A stretch of DNA of 51,911 bases from Pantoea sp. BAV 3049 (GCF_009765445.1 NZ_WHOY01000004.1:1-51911); one strand, 5' to 3'. Shown: positions 39,613 to 50,511, numbered from the stretch's first letter. Notes: generated from the letters alone by a model not told the origin. Program-made: numbers and translations.

Positions 39613-40851
39613 ATGTCTATGGAAAAGAGCCGTCCGGGGCTGCTACAACGTCTGTTGCAGGGAAGCCTGGTCACCCAAATTATGATCGGCCTGGTGGCCG
39701 GTATCGCCCTGGCGTACTTCTCAAAAGAGAGTGCTCAGTCCGTCAGCCTGCTGGGGTCGCTGTTCGTCAGCGCGCTGAAAGCGGTTGCTCCTCTGCTGGT
39801 CATGGTGCTGGTGATTGCCTCAATCGCTAACCATCAGCACGGGCAGAAGACCAATATCCGCCCTATCGTGATCCTCTATCTGCTGAGTACCTTTTTTGCC
39901 GCCGTGCTGGCAGTGGTGTTCAGTCACCTGTTCCCGCAAAACCTGACGCTGACCGCTGCAAATCAGGAAATTGTGCCCCCTTCAGGCATTATGGAAGTGC
40001 TTAACGGCCTGCTGATGAGCATGGTTTCAAACCCGATTGAGGCACTGATGCATGCCAACTACATTGGCATTCTGGTGTGGGCGATTGGTCTGGGCTTTGC
40101 CTTCCGTCACAGCAGCGACACCACCCGTGCGTTCCTCAATGATGCTTCGGATGCCGTGACCATGCTGGTGCGCATCGTGATCCGCTTTGCGCCGCTGGGC
40201 ATCTTTGGCCTGGTGGCCTCGATCCTCGCCACTACCGGGTTTTCTGCACTGTGGGACTACGCCCATCTGCTGAGCCTGCTGCTGGGCTGTATGCTGCTGA
40301 TGGCGCTGGTGGTAAACCCGATTCTGGTTTACTGGAAAATCCGTCGCAATCCTTTTCCGCTGGTGTTTATGTGCCTGCGCGAAAGCGGCGTAACCGCCTT
40401 CTTTACCCGCAGCTCGGCCGCCAATATCCCGGTGAATATGGCGCTGGCTAAGAAGCTGGATCTGGATGAGGATACCTATTCCGTGTCGATCCCGGTTGGC
40501 GCAAACATCAGTATGGCCGGTGCGTCGATTACCATTACCGTGCTGACGCTGGCGGCGGTCAATACGCTGGGCATTCAGGTGGATACCAGCACGGCGATCC
40601 TGCTGAGTCTGGTGGCCTCGATTTGCGCCTGTGGCGCGTCCGGCGTGGCGGGCGGTTCGCTGCTGCTGATCCCGGTGGCCTGCAACATGTTCGGCATCCC
40701 GAATGAGGTGGCAATGCAGGTGGTTGCCGTAGGCTTTATCATCGGCGTGCTGCAGGATTCAGCCGAAACCGCGCTGAACTCTTCGGCGGACATTCTGTTT
40801 ACCGCCGCAGCCTGTATGGCTGAAGATCGTAATGTAGAGCAAAAAGCCTGA
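39613..40851 (+). CDS. sstT: Serine/threonine:Na+ symporter
   Basis: 412-aa inner-membrane transporter of the dicarboxylate/amino-acid:cation symporter family. It imports L-serine and L-threonine with Na+. Conserved features: [17 protein letters not shown], a serine-rich re-entrant loop [14 protein letters not shown], and [16 protein letters not shown]. Length (E. coli 414 aa) and position after alx agree. The ribosome site is weak; the second ATG at 39619 is also possible. Confidence 0.96.
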   Translation: MSMEKSRPGLLQRLLQGSLVTQIMIGLVAGIALAYFSKESAQSVSLLGSLFVSALKAVAPLLVMVLVIASIANHQHGQKTNIRPIVILYLLSTFFAAVLAVVFSHLFPQNLTLTAANQEIVPPSGIMEVLNGLLMSMVSNPIEALMHANYIGILVWAIGLGFAFRHSSDTTRAFLNDASDAVTMLVRIVIRFAPLGIFGLVASILATTGFSALWDYAHLLSLLLGCMLLMALVVNPILVYWKIRRNPFPLVFMCLRESGVTAFFTRSSAANIPVNMALAKKLDLDEDTYSVSIPVGANISMAGASITITVLTLAAVNTLGIQVDTSTAILLSLVASICACGASGVAGGSLLLIPVACNMFGIPNEVAMQVVAVGFIIGVLQDSAETALNSSADILFTAAACMAEDRNVEQKA

Positions 40852-40857
40852 TGTTCC

Positions 40858-40889
40858 CCGCCACAGCGCCCTGCCGTGGCGGCCTTTTT
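40858..40889 (+). terminator. Rho-independent terminator of sstT
   Basis: CCGCCAC (40858–40864) pairs with GTGGCGG (40876–40882), followed by CCTTTTT. It lies just before the end of the convergent uxaA. Confidence 0.88.
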
Positions 40890-40894
40890 CATTC

Positions 40895-42385
40895 CTACAA
40901 AGTCACGCCACTTTTGAAAATCGCCAGCTCGCGGAAATCGTTCAGCTCATTTTTGGTCTGACGCCCATCGGCAATCTCTACCAGCACGTCGACAAAGTTC
41001 GCCAGAAGCGTCCCCATTTCCGTGCCGCGGATCAGCGCACCGGCATCAAAATCGATCCAGTGCGGCTTTTTCAATGCCAGCTCACTGTTGGTCGCCAGTT
41101 TCACCGTTGGCACAAAGCCGCCGTAGGGCGTGCCCCGTCCGGTACTGAACAGCACCATATGGCAGCCAGCACCAGCCAGCGCACTGGTGGCGACCGCATC
41201 ATTTCCCGGCGCACTCAGCAGGTTCAGCCCCGGCTGCTGCAAGCGCTCGCCATACTTCAATACGTCGACCACTTTGCTCTGTCCGGCTTTTTGCGTACAG
41301 CCCAGCGACTTCTCTTCCAGCGTGGTGATGCCGCCTGCCTTGTTGCCCGGCGAAGGGTTTTCATAAATCGGCTGGTGGTGATCGATAAAATAGCGCTTGA
41401 AGTCGTTAATCATCCGCACGGTTTTATCGAACGTCGCTTCGTCACGGCAGCGGCTCATCAGAATACGTTCGGCACCAAACATCTCCGGCACCTCAGTCAG
41501 CACCGTTGTCCCGCCGTTAGCAATCATCTGATCGGAGAAACGTCCCAGCAGCGGGTTGGCGGTAATGCCAGACAGGCCGTCAGAGCCGCCGCACTCCAGC
41601 CCAAATTTCAGCTCGCTCAGGCGGCCCGGCTCACGGCGATCGTGGCGCATCGCCGCGTATAAACGTCGCAGATGGACCAGTCCGGCCTCCACCTCGTCAT
41701 CATGCTGCTGCAGCGCCATAAACCCGACGCGATCAGCATCGTATTCTCCCAGCGTTTCGCGAAACACGCCGACCTGATTGTTCTCACAGCCCAGCCCGAT
41801 AACCAGCACCGCTCCGGCGTTAGGATGGCGCACCATATTTTGCAGCATGGTACGGGTATTCTCATGATCCTGGCCGAGCTGCGAGCAGCCGAACGGGTGG
41901 GTAAACAGGTGCACGCCATCTATCCCCGCCGCGTCATCGCTCTCCTTCAGAAAGCGGCTGACAATCTGCTTCGCAATGCCGTTCACACAGCCAACCGTTG
42001 GCAACACCCACAGCTCATTGCGGATGCCGACGTTACCATTGCGCCGACGGTAAATTTTCACTTCGCGATCGCCCATCTGGGCCGGAAGCGTGGCGAAATC
42101 AGGCTGATAGTGGTAGTCGTCCACATCGCTCAGATTGGTGCGGGCATTGTGGGAATGAATCGCTTCTCCGGCGGCGATCGGCTGGGTGGCGTGGCCGATT
42201 GGCAGGCCGTATTTCATAATCAGCTCACCCTTTTCCAGCGGCTGCAGGGCGAATTTGTGCCCGCGATCCACCGGCTGTTGCAGCAGGACGGAGAGACCCG
42301 CCACGTCCAGTTTTTCGTCCTCGTCCAGCCCGCTGAGGGCCACGGCGACGTTATCGTTGTTATGTATTTTAATAAAACGCTGCAT
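40895..42385 (-). CDS. uxaA: Altronate dehydratase
   Basis: 496-aa iron-dependent dehydratase converting D-altronate to 2-keto-3-deoxygluconate, the third step of galacturonate catabolism. The N-terminal SAF-type domain (about 1–95) and the C-terminal catalytic part (VGCVNGIAKQIV, LGCENNQVG, GLECGGSDGLSGITANP, FSTGRGTPYG) match E. coli UxaA. It is the last gene of the uxaCBA operon, 10 bp after uxaB, with GAGGAAA upstream. Confidence 0.96.
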   Translation of the reverse strand: MQRFIKIHNNDNVAVALSGLDEDEKLDVAGLSVLLQQPVDRGHKFALQPLEKGELIMKYGLPIGHATQPIAAGEAIHSHNARTNLSDVDDYHYQPDFATLPAQMGDREVKIYRRRNGNVGIRNELWVLPTVGCVNGIAKQIVSRFLKESDDAAGIDGVHLFTHPFGCSQLGQDHENTRTMLQNMVRHPNAGAVLVIGLGCENNQVGVFRETLGEYDADRVGFMALQQHDDEVEAGLVHLRRLYAAMRHDRREPGRLSELKFGLECGGSDGLSGITANPLLGRFSDQMIANGGTTVLTEVPEMFGAERILMSRCRDEATFDKTVRMINDFKRYFIDHHQPIYENPSPGNKAGGITTLEEKSLGCTQKAGQSKVVDVLKYGERLQQPGLNLLSAPGNDAVATSALAGAGCHMVLFSTGRGTPYGGFVPTVKLATNSELALKKPHWIDFDAGALIRGTEMGTLLANFVDVLVEIADGRQTKNELNDFRELAIFKSGVTL

Positions 42386-42395
42386 AGCAATTTCC

Positions 42396-43844
42396 TCAGT
42401 TCACGTGGGTCAGTGCCGCACGCATGCCATCACCTTCGATCCGCTGCAGATGCTCTGTCACGGCGGCGGTTAATCCGGGTACTTCATTAAGGTTTTCTCC
42501 CCAGTGCTGCGCGTCACCCAGCACCGCTTCCACCAACTGCTGCGGGGCGATGTTCCCGCTGCTGAGCTGGTTCCACAACTCGCGTAAGCGCTGCAACAAA
42601 CGCTCCTCATCCTGAAGCGAATAACTGCCGTCCTCGCGCTGGCCGCGATAAAACGCCAGCAGCGCTGCCAGTGCAAAGGTCAGCCTGACCGGCGGTTTCC
42701 CCTGCAAGCGCTGGCTGGCAAGCAGTTGAGGCAGCAGGCGGGTGCGAAATTTTGTCATGCTGTTCAGTGCGATCGCCTGTAACTGATGGCAAATAAAAGG
42801 GTTGCGGAAGCGATTGAGAACGGCATCCGCAAAGCTGTTCAGTTCTGCGGCTGGCAGGCTCAGCGTCGGGATGACCTCCTCACGCAGCAGGCTGTCGATG
42901 TAGCCCGCGATTTCCGGATCGGCCATGGCTTCCCCCACCGTGTCCAGCCCGGCCAGAAACGCGACCGGCACCATCGCTGTGTGCGCGCCATTGAGGATCG
43001 CCACCTTCTGCTCTTTGAAGGGTTTGATATCATCAACCAGCCGGACATTCAGCGCACAGCGATCCAGCCGCAGCGCCTGTTCCAGCCAGCGTGGTCCCTG
43101 GAGCACCAGCAGGTAATACACTTCTCCGGCCACCAGGTAATCGTCGCGGTAGCCCAGCCGCTGTTCAATCTCTGCGGCCTCCTGCGGGTAGCCAGTCACA
43201 ATGCGATCCACTAATGTGGAGCAAAAAATATTCTCCTGCTCAACCCACTGGCTGAATGCTGCCGGAAGCTGCCACTCGCTGACATAACGCAGCACCAGCG
43301 CTTTCAGCGCCTCTCCGTTATCGTCAATCAGCTCGCAGGGAATGATCACCCAGCCCCTGTCACTGGCACCGTTAAAATATCGCCAGCGCTCCAGCAGCAG
43401 CTGAGTCAGTTTTGCGGGGAATGATCCCGGTGGCCTGTCCGTCAGGCTGTCGCCAGCCTCATAGCGAATGCCAGCTTCCGTGGTATTGGAAAATACAAAG
43501 CGAATCGCCTCATCCCGCGCCAACGCCAGATATTCGTCGAACTGCTGATAAGGGTGGATCTCGCGGTTTACCGAGCGGATCAGCCTTGGCTGATTTACCC
43601 GCTCACCCGTTTCATCAATGCCGCGGATCAGTGTGGTATAGAGGCCATCCTGCCCGTTAAGTGTTCTGGCTGGCTGGCTGTTACGGGGACGCACCACCAC
43701 CACCCCGGCGTCCAGATCGGTGTGTTCGTTAAGCAGATCAATCTGCCAGTCGGTGAAAGCGCGAAGAAAATTTCCTTCGCCAAACTGAATAATCCGGTCA
43801 GGGTGAAACCGTCCTGGAAAATCCCTGCGGTTTAAACGGAGCAT
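42396..43844 (-). CDS. uxaB: Tagaturonate reductase (altronate oxidoreductase)
   Basis: 482-aa NAD-dependent mannitol-dehydrogenase-family enzyme that reduces D-tagaturonate to D-altronate. The N-terminal [16 protein letters not shown] nucleotide segment and the [28 protein letters not shown] motif with the family's catalytic region are present. Length equals E. coli UxaB within one residue when started at 43844, where AAGGAAA lies upstream. In E. coli uxaB is unlinked; here it sits inside uxaCBA, as in pectinolytic relatives. Confidence 0.95.
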   Translation of the reverse strand: MLRLNRRDFPGRFHPDRIIQFGEGNFLRAFTDWQIDLLNEHTDLDAGVVVVRPRNSQPARTLNGQDGLYTTLIRGIDETGERVNQPRLIRSVNREIHPYQQFDEYLALARDEAIRFVFSNTTEAGIRYEAGDSLTDRPPGSFPAKLTQLLLERWRYFNGASDRGWVIIPCELIDDNGEALKALVLRYVSEWQLPAAFSQWVEQENIFCSTLVDRIVTGYPQEAAEIEQRLGYRDDYLVAGEVYYLLVLQGPRWLEQALRLDRCALNVRLVDDIKPFKEQKVAILNGAHTAMVPVAFLAGLDTVGEAMADPEIAGYIDSLLREEVIPTLSLPAAELNSFADAVLNRFRNPFICHQLQAIALNSMTKFRTRLLPQLLASQRLQGKPPVRLTFALAALLAFYRGQREDGSYSLQDEERLLQRLRELWNQLSSGNIAPQQLVEAVLGDAQHWGENLNEVPGLTAAVTEHLQRIEGDGMRAALTHVN

Positions 43845-43902
43845 AGCGTTTTCCTTTGAAGGACTAATAAGACAGGGACAGAGAAAACCCTGCCCCGGCG
43901 GA

Positions 43903-45312
43903 TCAGAGCTCAATCGCGAAGTAATCCCGCGCGTTGTTAAAACAGATATTGCGCACCATATTGCCCAGCAGTTCGATATCGTCAGGGGCTTCGCCGTCTT
44001 CCACCCAGCGGCCCATCATCTGGCACAGCAGGCGGCGGAAATATTCGTGGCGGGTGTATGAGAGGAAGCTGCGGCTATCGGTCAGCATGCCCACAAAGCG
44101 GCTGAGCAGCCCCATCTGCGCCAGCTGGGTCATCTGGCGGGTCATGCCGTCCTTCTGGTCGTTAAACCACCAGGCCGAGCCAAACTGCATTTTTCCCGGT
44201 TGTCCCTCTCCCTGAAAATTACCCGCCATGGTGGCAATCACTTCGTTGTCGCGCGGATTCAGGCAGTAAAGGATAGTTTTGGGTAATGCCTTGTTCCGCT
44301 GCTGGGCATCCAGCAGCAAGGCCAGCGGAATGGCGACCGGACGGTCATTGATCGCGTCATAACCAACATCCGGTCCCAGCAGCGCGAACTGCTCACTATT
44401 GGCATTACGCAACGCGCCGATGTGATACTGCTGCACCCAGCCGCGACGGGCGTACTGTTCGCCCAGCCAGACCAGCAGGGCCGTTTTAAACTGTGCAATC
44501 TCCAGCGCGCCGGGCAATGCTCCCTTCAACCTGCGTTGCAGAATAGTGTCCAGCGTGGCGTCATCCGCTTCAGCATAGAGCACCTCATCCAGCGCATGGT
44601 CGGACACTTTGCAGCCATGCGCCGCAAAGTGATCGAGCCGACGACTCAGCGCCACACATAAGTCGTCGAAACGGGTGATATGCACATCCGCTACGGCAGA
44701 GAGTTTTTGCAGATAATCAATAAAACCAGCCGCACCAATGTTGCAGGCTTTATCCGGACGCCAGCTCGGCAAAACTTTAATGCTGAAAGAGGCATCGTCA
44801 GCGAGTTGGCGGTGATAACGCAGGTTGTCGACGGGATCGTCTGTAGTTCCCACCATGTTGACATTCATCTGCTGCAGAATGCCGCGAGCGCTGAACTCCT
44901 CTCTGACCAGCAGGGCATTACACCGCTGCCAGAGAGGCTCAGCCGTCTTCTCTGACAGCAGAATATCGGTGATGCCAAACGGACGACGAAGCTCCAGGTG
45001 TGTCCAGTGATAGAGTGGATTACCGAGGGTGTCCGGCACCGTTTTCGCCCAGGCCAGGAACTTCTCATGGTCGCTGGCATCACCGGTGATGAGATTTTCC
45101 GAAACGCCATTAGCGCGCATCGCACGCCATTTGTAGTGGTCGCCCTTCAGCCAGATATCATACAGGTTGCTGAAACGATAATTCTCCGCAATCTGCTGCG
45201 GCGGAAGATGGCAGTGATAGTCAAATATGGGCTGTCCTGCGGCATATTCATGGTACAACCGGCGGGAAAACTCGCCCTTCAGTAAAAAGTTCTCGTGGAT
45301 AAATCCGGCCAT
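43903..45312 (-). CDS. uxaC: Uronate isomerase
   Basis: 469-aa metal-dependent isomerase converting D-galacturonate to D-tagaturonate and D-glucuronate to D-fructuronate. The first metal motif is [15 protein letters not shown] near residues 30–44, and [32 protein letters not shown] and other family segments are present. First gene of the uxaCBA operon, divergent from exuT, with AGGAG before the ATG. Confidence 0.97.
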   Translation of the reverse strand: MAGFIHENFLLKGEFSRRLYHEYAAGQPIFDYHCHLPPQQIAENYRFSNLYDIWLKGDHYKWRAMRANGVSENLITGDASDHEKFLAWAKTVPDTLGNPLYHWTHLELRRPFGITDILLSEKTAEPLWQRCNALLVREEFSARGILQQMNVNMVGTTDDPVDNLRYHRQLADDASFSIKVLPSWRPDKACNIGAAGFIDYLQKLSAVADVHITRFDDLCVALSRRLDHFAAHGCKVSDHALDEVLYAEADDATLDTILQRRLKGALPGALEIAQFKTALLVWLGEQYARRGWVQQYHIGALRNANSEQFALLGPDVGYDAINDRPVAIPLALLLDAQQRNKALPKTILYCLNPRDNEVIATMAGNFQGEGQPGKMQFGSAWWFNDQKDGMTRQMTQLAQMGLLSRFVGMLTDSRSFLSYTRHEYFRRLLCQMMGRWVEDGEAPDDIELLGNMVRNICFNNARDYFAIEL

Positions 45313-45681
45313 CTCTGGCTCCTTTTCAACAAGCTATGGATAAAGTTATCACACCAATTACGCCAATAATGAGAACATTTATACCTGCCAGATCACAAAA
45401 GAAGCACTTTTTATCGGTGTATTTTTTCTTAAAGAACAAAAACAATCATCAATTATTTGTTTTATAGAAATATTATATTAACCACACTATTTTTAATGTC
45501 TTTTTGTGATGGCACGCACCTTTAAAAGATGTATGACAAGTTATCGTGGCGGCGTTTATTTTCGGCCGGTCAGAAAGTAAACATCTGTCGCGCGGGTGTC
45601 ATCTCCGACAAGTCGTCCCGCTTCGTAGAGGGCGGCCACAGCACAATGTGGCCCGGATAATACCGTCGGGAGTTTTTATTG
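45313..45681. promoter_or_regulatory. uxaC–exuT divergent control region
   Basis: This 369-bp AT-rich region has no gene. It holds a candidate ExuR operator, AAGATGTATGACAAGTT at 45526–45542, matching 13 of 17 positions of the element before exuR. A CRP-like site starts with TGTGA at 45505 (right arm GCACC is weak). Together these suit induction by hexuronates under glucose limitation. Confidence 0.6.
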
Positions 45682-46986
45682 ATGCGTAAAATCAAAGGAT
45701 TACGCTGGTATATGATTGGTCTGGTGACGCTGGGAACGATACTGGGTTATCTGACCCGCAACACAATCGCAGTAGCCGCACCCACCCTGGAGTCGCAGTT
45801 GCATATCACCACGCAGCAGTACTCTTATATCGTTGCGGCCTATTCGGCCTGCTATACGGTAATGCAACCGGTGGCAGGCTACATTCTGGATGTACTGGGA
45901 ACCAAAGTCGGCTATGCCATGTTTGCCATTTTGTGGGCGATATTTTGTGCCTCAACCGCACTGGCCAACAGCTGGGGCGGCCTGGCAATTGCCCGTGCTG
46001 CCGTTGGCGCAGCCGAAGCCGCGATGATCCCGGCCGGACTGAAGGCCAGCAGCGAGTGGTTTCCGGCGAAGGAGCGTTCCATTGCGGTGGGCTATTTCAA
46101 TGTGGGATCGTCGATTGGGGCGATGCTGGCGCCCCCGCTGGTGGTCTGGGCGATCGTTGCGCACAGCTGGGAAATGGCCTTCGTGGTCAGCGGCGTTCTC
46201 AGCATGATCTGGGCGTTATGCTGGCTGATTTTCTATAAGCACCCGAAAGATCAGAAACGCCTCGAACAGAAAGAGCGGCAATACATTCTTTCCGGCCAGG
46301 AAGCGCATCACCAGACGACAAATGCGCAAAAAATGTCAGCCTGGCAAATCATCCGCCACCGACAGTTTTGGGGCATCGCACTGCCCCGGTTTCTGGCAGA
46401 ACCAGCCTGGGGCACCTTCAATGCATGGATCCCACTGTTTATGTTTCGGGTCTATGGTTTCAATCTCAAAGAGATCGCCATGTTCGCCTGGATGCCGATG
46501 CTTTTTGCCGATCTCGGCTGTATTGTCGGCGGCTATCTGCCCCCGCTGTTTCAGCGCTGGTTCGGGGTCAATCTGATCGTCTCACGTAAGCTGGTGGTGA
46601 CGCTGGGTGCCGTGTTGATGATTGGCCCCGGCACCATCGGCCTGTTCACCAGCCCCTATGCGGCGATTGCGCTGCTGTGCGTGGGCGGTTTCGCGCACCA
46701 GGCCCTGTCCGGCGCGCTAATCACTCTTTCTTCAGATATCTTTGGTCGCAATGAGGTTGCCACGGCTAACGGCCTGACCGGGATGACCGCGTGGACAGCC
46801 AGTACACTGTTTGCGCTGGTGATAGGCGCACTGGCGGATACGCTGGGATTCAGCCCGCTGTTCGCTGCGCTGTCGGTCTTCGATCTGCTGGGCGCGGTGG
46901 CAATCTGGACGCTGTTAAAGAATAAACCCATTTCTGAACTGCATCCGGAACCGGCGGCGATACCGGACGCCTCGCCCCAGCATTAA
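45682..46986 (+). CDS. exuT: Hexuronate transporter (MFS)
   Basis: 434-aa major-facilitator transporter importing galacturonate and glucuronate. Twelve hydrophobic helices are evident; the first loop reads GYLTRNTIAVAAPTL, and RAAVGAAEAAMIPAGLKASSEWFPAKERSIAVG is typical of the anion:cation symporter branch. Start at the ATG at 45682; the preceding TTG is less likely. Transcribed away from uxaC and followed by exuR, as in E. coli. Confidence 0.95.
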   Translation: MRKIKGLRWYMIGLVTLGTILGYLTRNTIAVAAPTLESQLHITTQQYSYIVAAYSACYTVMQPVAGYILDVLGTKVGYAMFAILWAIFCASTALANSWGGLAIARAAVGAAEAAMIPAGLKASSEWFPAKERSIAVGYFNVGSSIGAMLAPPLVVWAIVAHSWEMAFVVSGVLSMIWALCWLIFYKHPKDQKRLEQKERQYILSGQEAHHQTTNAQKMSAWQIIRHRQFWGIALPRFLAEPAWGTFNAWIPLFMFRVYGFNLKEIAMFAWMPMLFADLGCIVGGYLPPLFQRWFGVNLIVSRKLVVTLGAVLMIGPGTIGLFTSPYAAIALLCVGGFAHQALSGALITLSSDIFGRNEVATANGLTGMTAWTASTLFALVIGALADTLGFSPLFAALSVFDLLGAVAIWTLLKNKPISELHPEPAAIPDASPQH

Positions 46987-47011
46987 TGAACCAGTTCCGC
47001 CCCCGGCACAA

Positions 47012-47028
47012 AAGTGGTATAACAAATT
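47012..47028 (+). promoter_or_regulatory. Candidate ExuR operator before exuR
   Basis: AAGTGGTATAACAAATT is a near-palindrome close to the UxuR/ExuR consensus recalled as AATTGGTATACCAATT, 34 bp before the exuR start. It suggests autoregulation. Confidence 0.6.
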
Positions 47029-47061
47029 CCAATTTTCAGGAATTATGCCGGAGGGTGGATC

Positions 47062-47835
47062 ATGGACCTGACTGAGTCTCGTCGACTTTACCAACAACTC
47101 GCCGCGGAATTTAAACGACGCATTGAACAAGGGATGTATCCGGTAGGTGAGAAATTACCTGCAGAGCGTTTTATTGCTGAAGAGATGGGGGTCAGCCGCA
47201 CTGTGGTGCGTGAAGCCATCATCATGCTGGAGGTGGAAGGTTATGTTGAGGTCCGAAAAGGCTCCGGCATCCACGTCGTCTCACGGCAGCAAAAAAATCG
47301 CGTTAATATTGAAGGACTGGAGTTTGCCAGCTTCGGCCCCTTTGAACTGCTTCAGGCCCGCCAACTGATTGAAAGCAACATCGCTGAATTTGCTGCCACC
47401 CAGATCACCCGCCAGGATATTTTATTGCTGATGGAGATTCAGGAGCAGGCCCGAAAAGAAGATCGCTTCCGGGATTCTGAGTGGGATCTCAAATTTCACG
47501 TGCAGATTGCGAAAGCCACACAGAATGGCGCGCTGGCAGCTATTGTGGAAAAAATGTGGCGACACCGGTTGCAAAATCCATACTGGCTGAAATTGCATGA
47601 GCACATCGATGAAAAATCCATTGAGAGCTGGTGTGAAGATCACGATAAAATCCTAAATGCACTGATGCGTAAAGATCCTGCCGCCAGCAAACTGGCCATG
47701 TGGCAGCACCTGGAACACACCCGCCAGATGCTTTTTCGCGCCACTACCGATGATTTTGAATCGAATGTTGACCGCTATATGTTCACCGAAAACCCGGTGG
47801 TTGCCTTCGATGCTCTCCCGGACGGTAAAAAGTAG
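47062..47835 (+). CDS. exuR: GntR-family repressor of hexuronate genes
   Basis: 257-aa FCD-type GntR regulator (E. coli ExuR 258 aa). The N-terminal helix-turn-helix is [26 protein letters not shown]; the C-terminal helical domain (about 90–230) has the metal/effector histidines in [13 protein letters not shown] and [10 protein letters not shown]. It represses exuT and uxaCBA until uronates are present. GGAGGG precedes the ATG. Confidence 0.96.
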   Translation: MDLTESRRLYQQLAAEFKRRIEQGMYPVGEKLPAERFIAEEMGVSRTVVREAIIMLEVEGYVEVRKGSGIHVVSRQQKNRVNIEGLEFASFGPFELLQARQLIESNIAEFAATQITRQDILLLMEIQEQARKEDRFRDSEWDLKFHVQIAKATQNGALAAIVEKMWRHRLQNPYWLKLHEHIDEKSIESWCEDHDKILNALMRKDPAASKLAMWQHLEHTRQMLFRATTDDFESNVDRYMFTENPVVAFDALPDGKK

Positions 47836-48156
47836 ATTTACGCCCTGTCATGGGGCGTAATCAATGTTCAGTAAGCGCAATTATGTCAGCCTGTGTAAAA
47901 CTCCTTTGCCAGGGCGTGCAGCCCCTGTAAAACATCTTTGGCGACAAGTTACCCCTGTCTCAACCGTCGGCATTTTGTTACAGTTAATCGCTTTTTTTTA
48001 CCGTTTGAGACGGGAGAGAGATCGGAAGCCCGATTTTTCTACCCCGTGAAGATTTTGTCCCTGTTCAGATGACGACCCGCACTCATACTAACGATAATCA
48101 AATCGTGCCGGCCGCCGCCAGAACCGGGTTAACAACGCTGTTCAGGAATACCTTTT
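47836..48156. other. Intergenic region between exuR and yqjA
   Basis: 321 bp without a supported gene. A hairpin TTACGCCC…GGGCGTAA (47838–47860) directly follows exuR and is a possible terminator without a T-run. GTAAAAC occurs at 47895 and 47926; GTAAA is the CpxR half-site and yqjA is Cpx-regulated in E. coli, but the spacing here is not that of a CpxR box. Confidence 0.4.
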
Positions 48157-48831
48157 ATGGATATTTTTAAAGACCTGGTCCACGCACTCTGGCAGCAGGA
48201 TTACGAGATGCTGGCCGACCCCACGCTGGTCTGGGCAATCTATTTTGTGCTGTTTATGATCCTTTTTCTGGAGAATGGCCTGCTTCCGGCCGCTTTCCTG
48301 CCTGGCGACAGCCTGCTGATCCTGGTCGGCGTGCTGATTGCCAAAGGCACTATGACCTTTCCGCTGACCTTGCTGATCCTGACCACTGCTGCCAGCCTGG
48401 GTTGTTGGGTCAGTTATATACAGGGGCGATGGCTGGGCAACACGTCCACCGTGCAGAAATGGCTCTCGCATTTACCGGCGCAGTATCACGAGCGGGCGCA
48501 CAGTCTGTTTCATCGCCACGGACTTTCAGCTCTGCTGATGGGCCGCTTTATTGCGTTCGTCAGAACCCTGTTACCCACCATTGCCGGTCTCTCCGGCCTG
48601 AGTAACGCACGCTTCCAGTTCTTCAACTGGATGAGCGGCTTCCTGTGGGTGCTGATCCTGACGGTGCTTGGCTTTGCGCTGGGCAAAACACCGATTTTCC
48701 GGAAATATGAAGATCAGCTGATGTTCTGCCTGATGATGCTGCCGCTGCTACTGCTGGTCTGCGGGCTGTTTGGGTCTCTCTACGTGCTGTGGCGTAAAAA
48801 ACGCAGTGCAGACGCCGGGAAAAACTCATGA
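48157..48831 (+). CDS. yqjA: DedA-family membrane protein YqjA
   Basis: 224-aa inner-membrane DedA/VTT-domain protein. Family motifs: [19 protein letters not shown] with its acidic residues, [14 protein letters not shown], and the arginine-bearing [19 protein letters not shown]. coli YqjA supports membrane-potential-linked resistance and is suggested to help recycle undecaprenyl-phosphate-type lipid carriers. It overlaps mzrA by 4 bp. Confidence 0.95.
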   Translation: MDIFKDLVHALWQQDYEMLADPTLVWAIYFVLFMILFLENGLLPAAFLPGDSLLILVGVLIAKGTMTFPLTLLILTTAASLGCWVSYIQGRWLGNTSTVQKWLSHLPAQYHERAHSLFHRHGLSALLMGRFIAFVRTLLPTIAGLSGLSNARFQFFNWMSGFLWVLILTVLGFALGKTPIFRKYEDQLMFCLMMLPLLLLVCGLFGSLYVLWRKKRSADAGKNS

Positions 48832-49217
48832 TGCTGAATCAGATCAAACCCTGGGCCACCCCGCGCTGCCTGACCATTGTGGCCGTTGCCACCGCCGCGT
48901 TACTGATGGTGGTCTTTTTACCTGCGCTGTTCCGCAGCGAGACAGCCCTGCAGATCCGCGCCTCTCGCCAGGGCATCGCTTTGCCCGATGGTTTTTATGT
49001 TTATCAGCGACTTAACGCTGAAGGCATTCAAATTAAGAGCATCACGCCGGATAAAAACTCACTGGTGATCAAATTTGATTCGCAGGAACAAAGCGTGGCG
49101 GCCGAAAAAGTGCTGCGGGAGTTACTGCCCTACGGTTTCGACATCGCTCAGTTGGAGCAGCCCGCCGCGTCAGAGTGGATCAGCCGCATCAGCCCGCACC
49201 GTCAGACGGTGGGGTAG
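48828..49217 (+). CDS. mzrA: EnvZ/OmpR regulon modulator MzrA
   Basis: 129-aa single-pass inner-membrane protein. One transmembrane helix lies at about residues 15–34 ([19 protein letters not shown]) and a periplasmic domain follows. E. coli MzrA (YqjB, 127 aa) binds EnvZ and links Cpx signalling to OmpR. It overlaps yqjA (ATGA), the same arrangement as in E. coli. Confidence 0.93.
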   Translation: MMLNQIKPWATPRCLTIVAVATAALLMVVFLPALFRSETALQIRASRQGIALPDGFYVYQRLNAEGIQIKSITPDKNSLVIKFDSQEQSVAAEKVLRELLPYGFDIAQLEQPAASEWISRISPHRQTVG

Positions 49218-49227
49218 CCGCCTCGTT

Positions 49228-49252
49228 GCCCGGCTCTCACCGCCCGCCGGGC
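49228..49252 (+). terminator. Hairpin after mzrA
   Basis: GCCCGGC (49228–49234) pairs with GCCGGGC (49246–49252), 10 bp after the mzrA stop. The nearest T-rich tract is about 20 bp further. Confidence 0.4.
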
Positions 49253-49389
49253 ACGCTATCTCTAAGAATCTTTTCTCTTTTTGAGCTTTCTGGTTTTTCT
49301 GACTATGCTTAACCTGAGCCAGCTAAATCGAAGCGTTACAGGATTGACAGGGTGTTCCGGCGCCCAAACAACGGAAGGTGAATATCAAG

Positions 49390-49764
49390 ATGAAATACCG
49401 CACGATCCTCGGACTCAGCCTTTTATCCCTGACCACTTTTGCCCAGGCGGCGGATTCGCTGTGTCTGCAAAAAGAGCAGGATATACAGCATGAAATTGAG
49501 ATTGCCCGCCAGCATGACAATCAGCGCCGGGTGAACGGGCTGGAACGCGCACTGACCGAAGCCCGCGCAGGCTGTACGGATGAGAAGCTCTCAAAACTGC
49601 ATCAGGAAAAGATTAAAGAGCATCAGCAAAAAGTTGAAGAACGTCAGAAAGAGCTGGATCGGGAGAAAGCGGACGGCGATGACCACAAAAAAATCGCCAA
49701 ACGTGAAGAGAAGCTGGCAGAAGCAAAACATGAACTGAAGGAAGTCCAGGCTGCGCCCTACTGA
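49390..49764 (+). CDS. yqjC: YqjC, periplasmic DUF1090 protein
   Basis: 124-aa protein with a signal peptide (cleavage near FAQA-A, about residue 20) and a charged, helical mature part rich in Lys, Glu and Gln with heptad-like spacing (KEHQQKVEERQKELDREKA), so probably a coiled coil in the periplasm. Two cysteines (in DSLCLQK and AGCTDEK) could form a disulfide. Matches E. coli YqjC (122 aa). Start at 49390 gives the signal peptide; a GTG 12 bases upstream is less likely. Confidence 0.92.
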   Translation: MKYRTILGLSLLSLTTFAQAADSLCLQKEQDIQHEIEIARQHDNQRRVNGLERALTEARAGCTDEKLSKLHQEKIKEHQQKVEERQKELDREKADGDDHKKIAKREEKLAEAKHELKEVQAAPY

Positions 49765-49810
49765 GCGCCCTTAGCCGGACTCTCACCATTGATCACTAAA
49801 GGAGTTTGTC

Positions 49811-50116
49811 ATGTCAAAAGATACCACCTCTGAGCACCTGCGCGCGGAACTGAAAACCCTGGCGGACACGCTGGAAGAAGTGCTCAGCAATACCGGCGAC
49901 AAGTCGAAAACCGAGCTGGACAAGCTGCGCAGCAAAGCGCAGAGCGCCCTGAAAGACACCCGCGCCCGTTTGGGTGAATCCGGCGATCGTATTGCCAAAA
50001 CTTCTCGCGAAGTGGCCGATCATGCCGATGTTTACGTGCGTGAAAATCCCTGGACCAGCGTGGGTATCGGTGCCGCCATTGGTGTGGTACTGGGTGTCCT
50101 GCTGACGCGCCGTTAA
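49811..50116 (+). CDS. yqjD: YqjD, DUF883 membrane-anchored ribosome-binding protein
   Basis: 101-aa protein with a long helical N-terminal part and one C-terminal transmembrane helix (TSVGIGAAIGVVLGVLLTRR). The ENPWTSVGIGAAIG signature is that of the ElaB/YgaM/YqjD family; E. coli YqjD anchors stationary-phase ribosomes to the inner membrane. TAATG overlap couples it to yqjE; AGGAG lies upstream. Confidence 0.95.
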   Translation: MSKDTTSEHLRAELKTLADTLEEVLSNTGDKSKTELDKLRSKAQSALKDTRARLGESGDRIAKTSREVADHADVYVRENPWTSVGIGAAIGVVLGVLLTRR

Positions 50117-50511
50117 TGATGGCGGATTCTCAGCAAAGCCAAGGCCCCGGCAAAGGGGTCATTAACATTGGGCAGCGTATCGTCACCACCATGGTGGGGA
50201 TCGTGGAAACCCGCGTGCGGCTGGCAGTGGTTGAGCTTGAGGAAGAGAAAGCTAATCTGATTCAGATGTTGATGATGATTGGCCTGACTATGCTCTTTAC
50301 TGCTTTCGGCCTGATGAGCCTGATGGTGCTGATTATCTGGGCGGTGGATGCGCAATACCGTCTTATGGCTATTGGCATTACCACGGCAGTGCTGTTCGCC
50401 CTGGCCATTATCTTTGGACTCTGGACGCTGGCCAAATCGCGTCGCTCCACGCTGCTCAGCGCCACGCGCAAAGAACTGAAGTCCGACCGCAAGCTGCTGG
50501 AGGATGACTGA
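50116..50511 (+). CDS. yqjE: YqjE, phage-holin-family inner-membrane protein
   Basis: 131-aa protein (E. coli 134 aa) with two membrane helices (about 48–77 and 84–107) after an amphipathic segment RLAVVELEEEKANL, and a charged C terminus. Function unknown; it is always in the yqjCDEK cluster. The second ATG (50119) is also possible. Its TGATG end overlaps yqjK. Confidence 0.94.
   Translation: MMADSQQSQGPGKGVINIGQRIVTTMVGIVETRVRLAVVELEEEKANLIQMLMMIGLTMLFTAFGLMSLMVLIIWAVDAQYRLMAIGITTAVLFALAIIFGLWTLAKSRRSTLLSATRKELKSDRKLLEDD

Noticed and set aside
47895..47932. CpxR box upstream of yqjA
   Set aside because: GTAAA half-sites are present but about 31 bp apart instead of the required 5-bp spacing.
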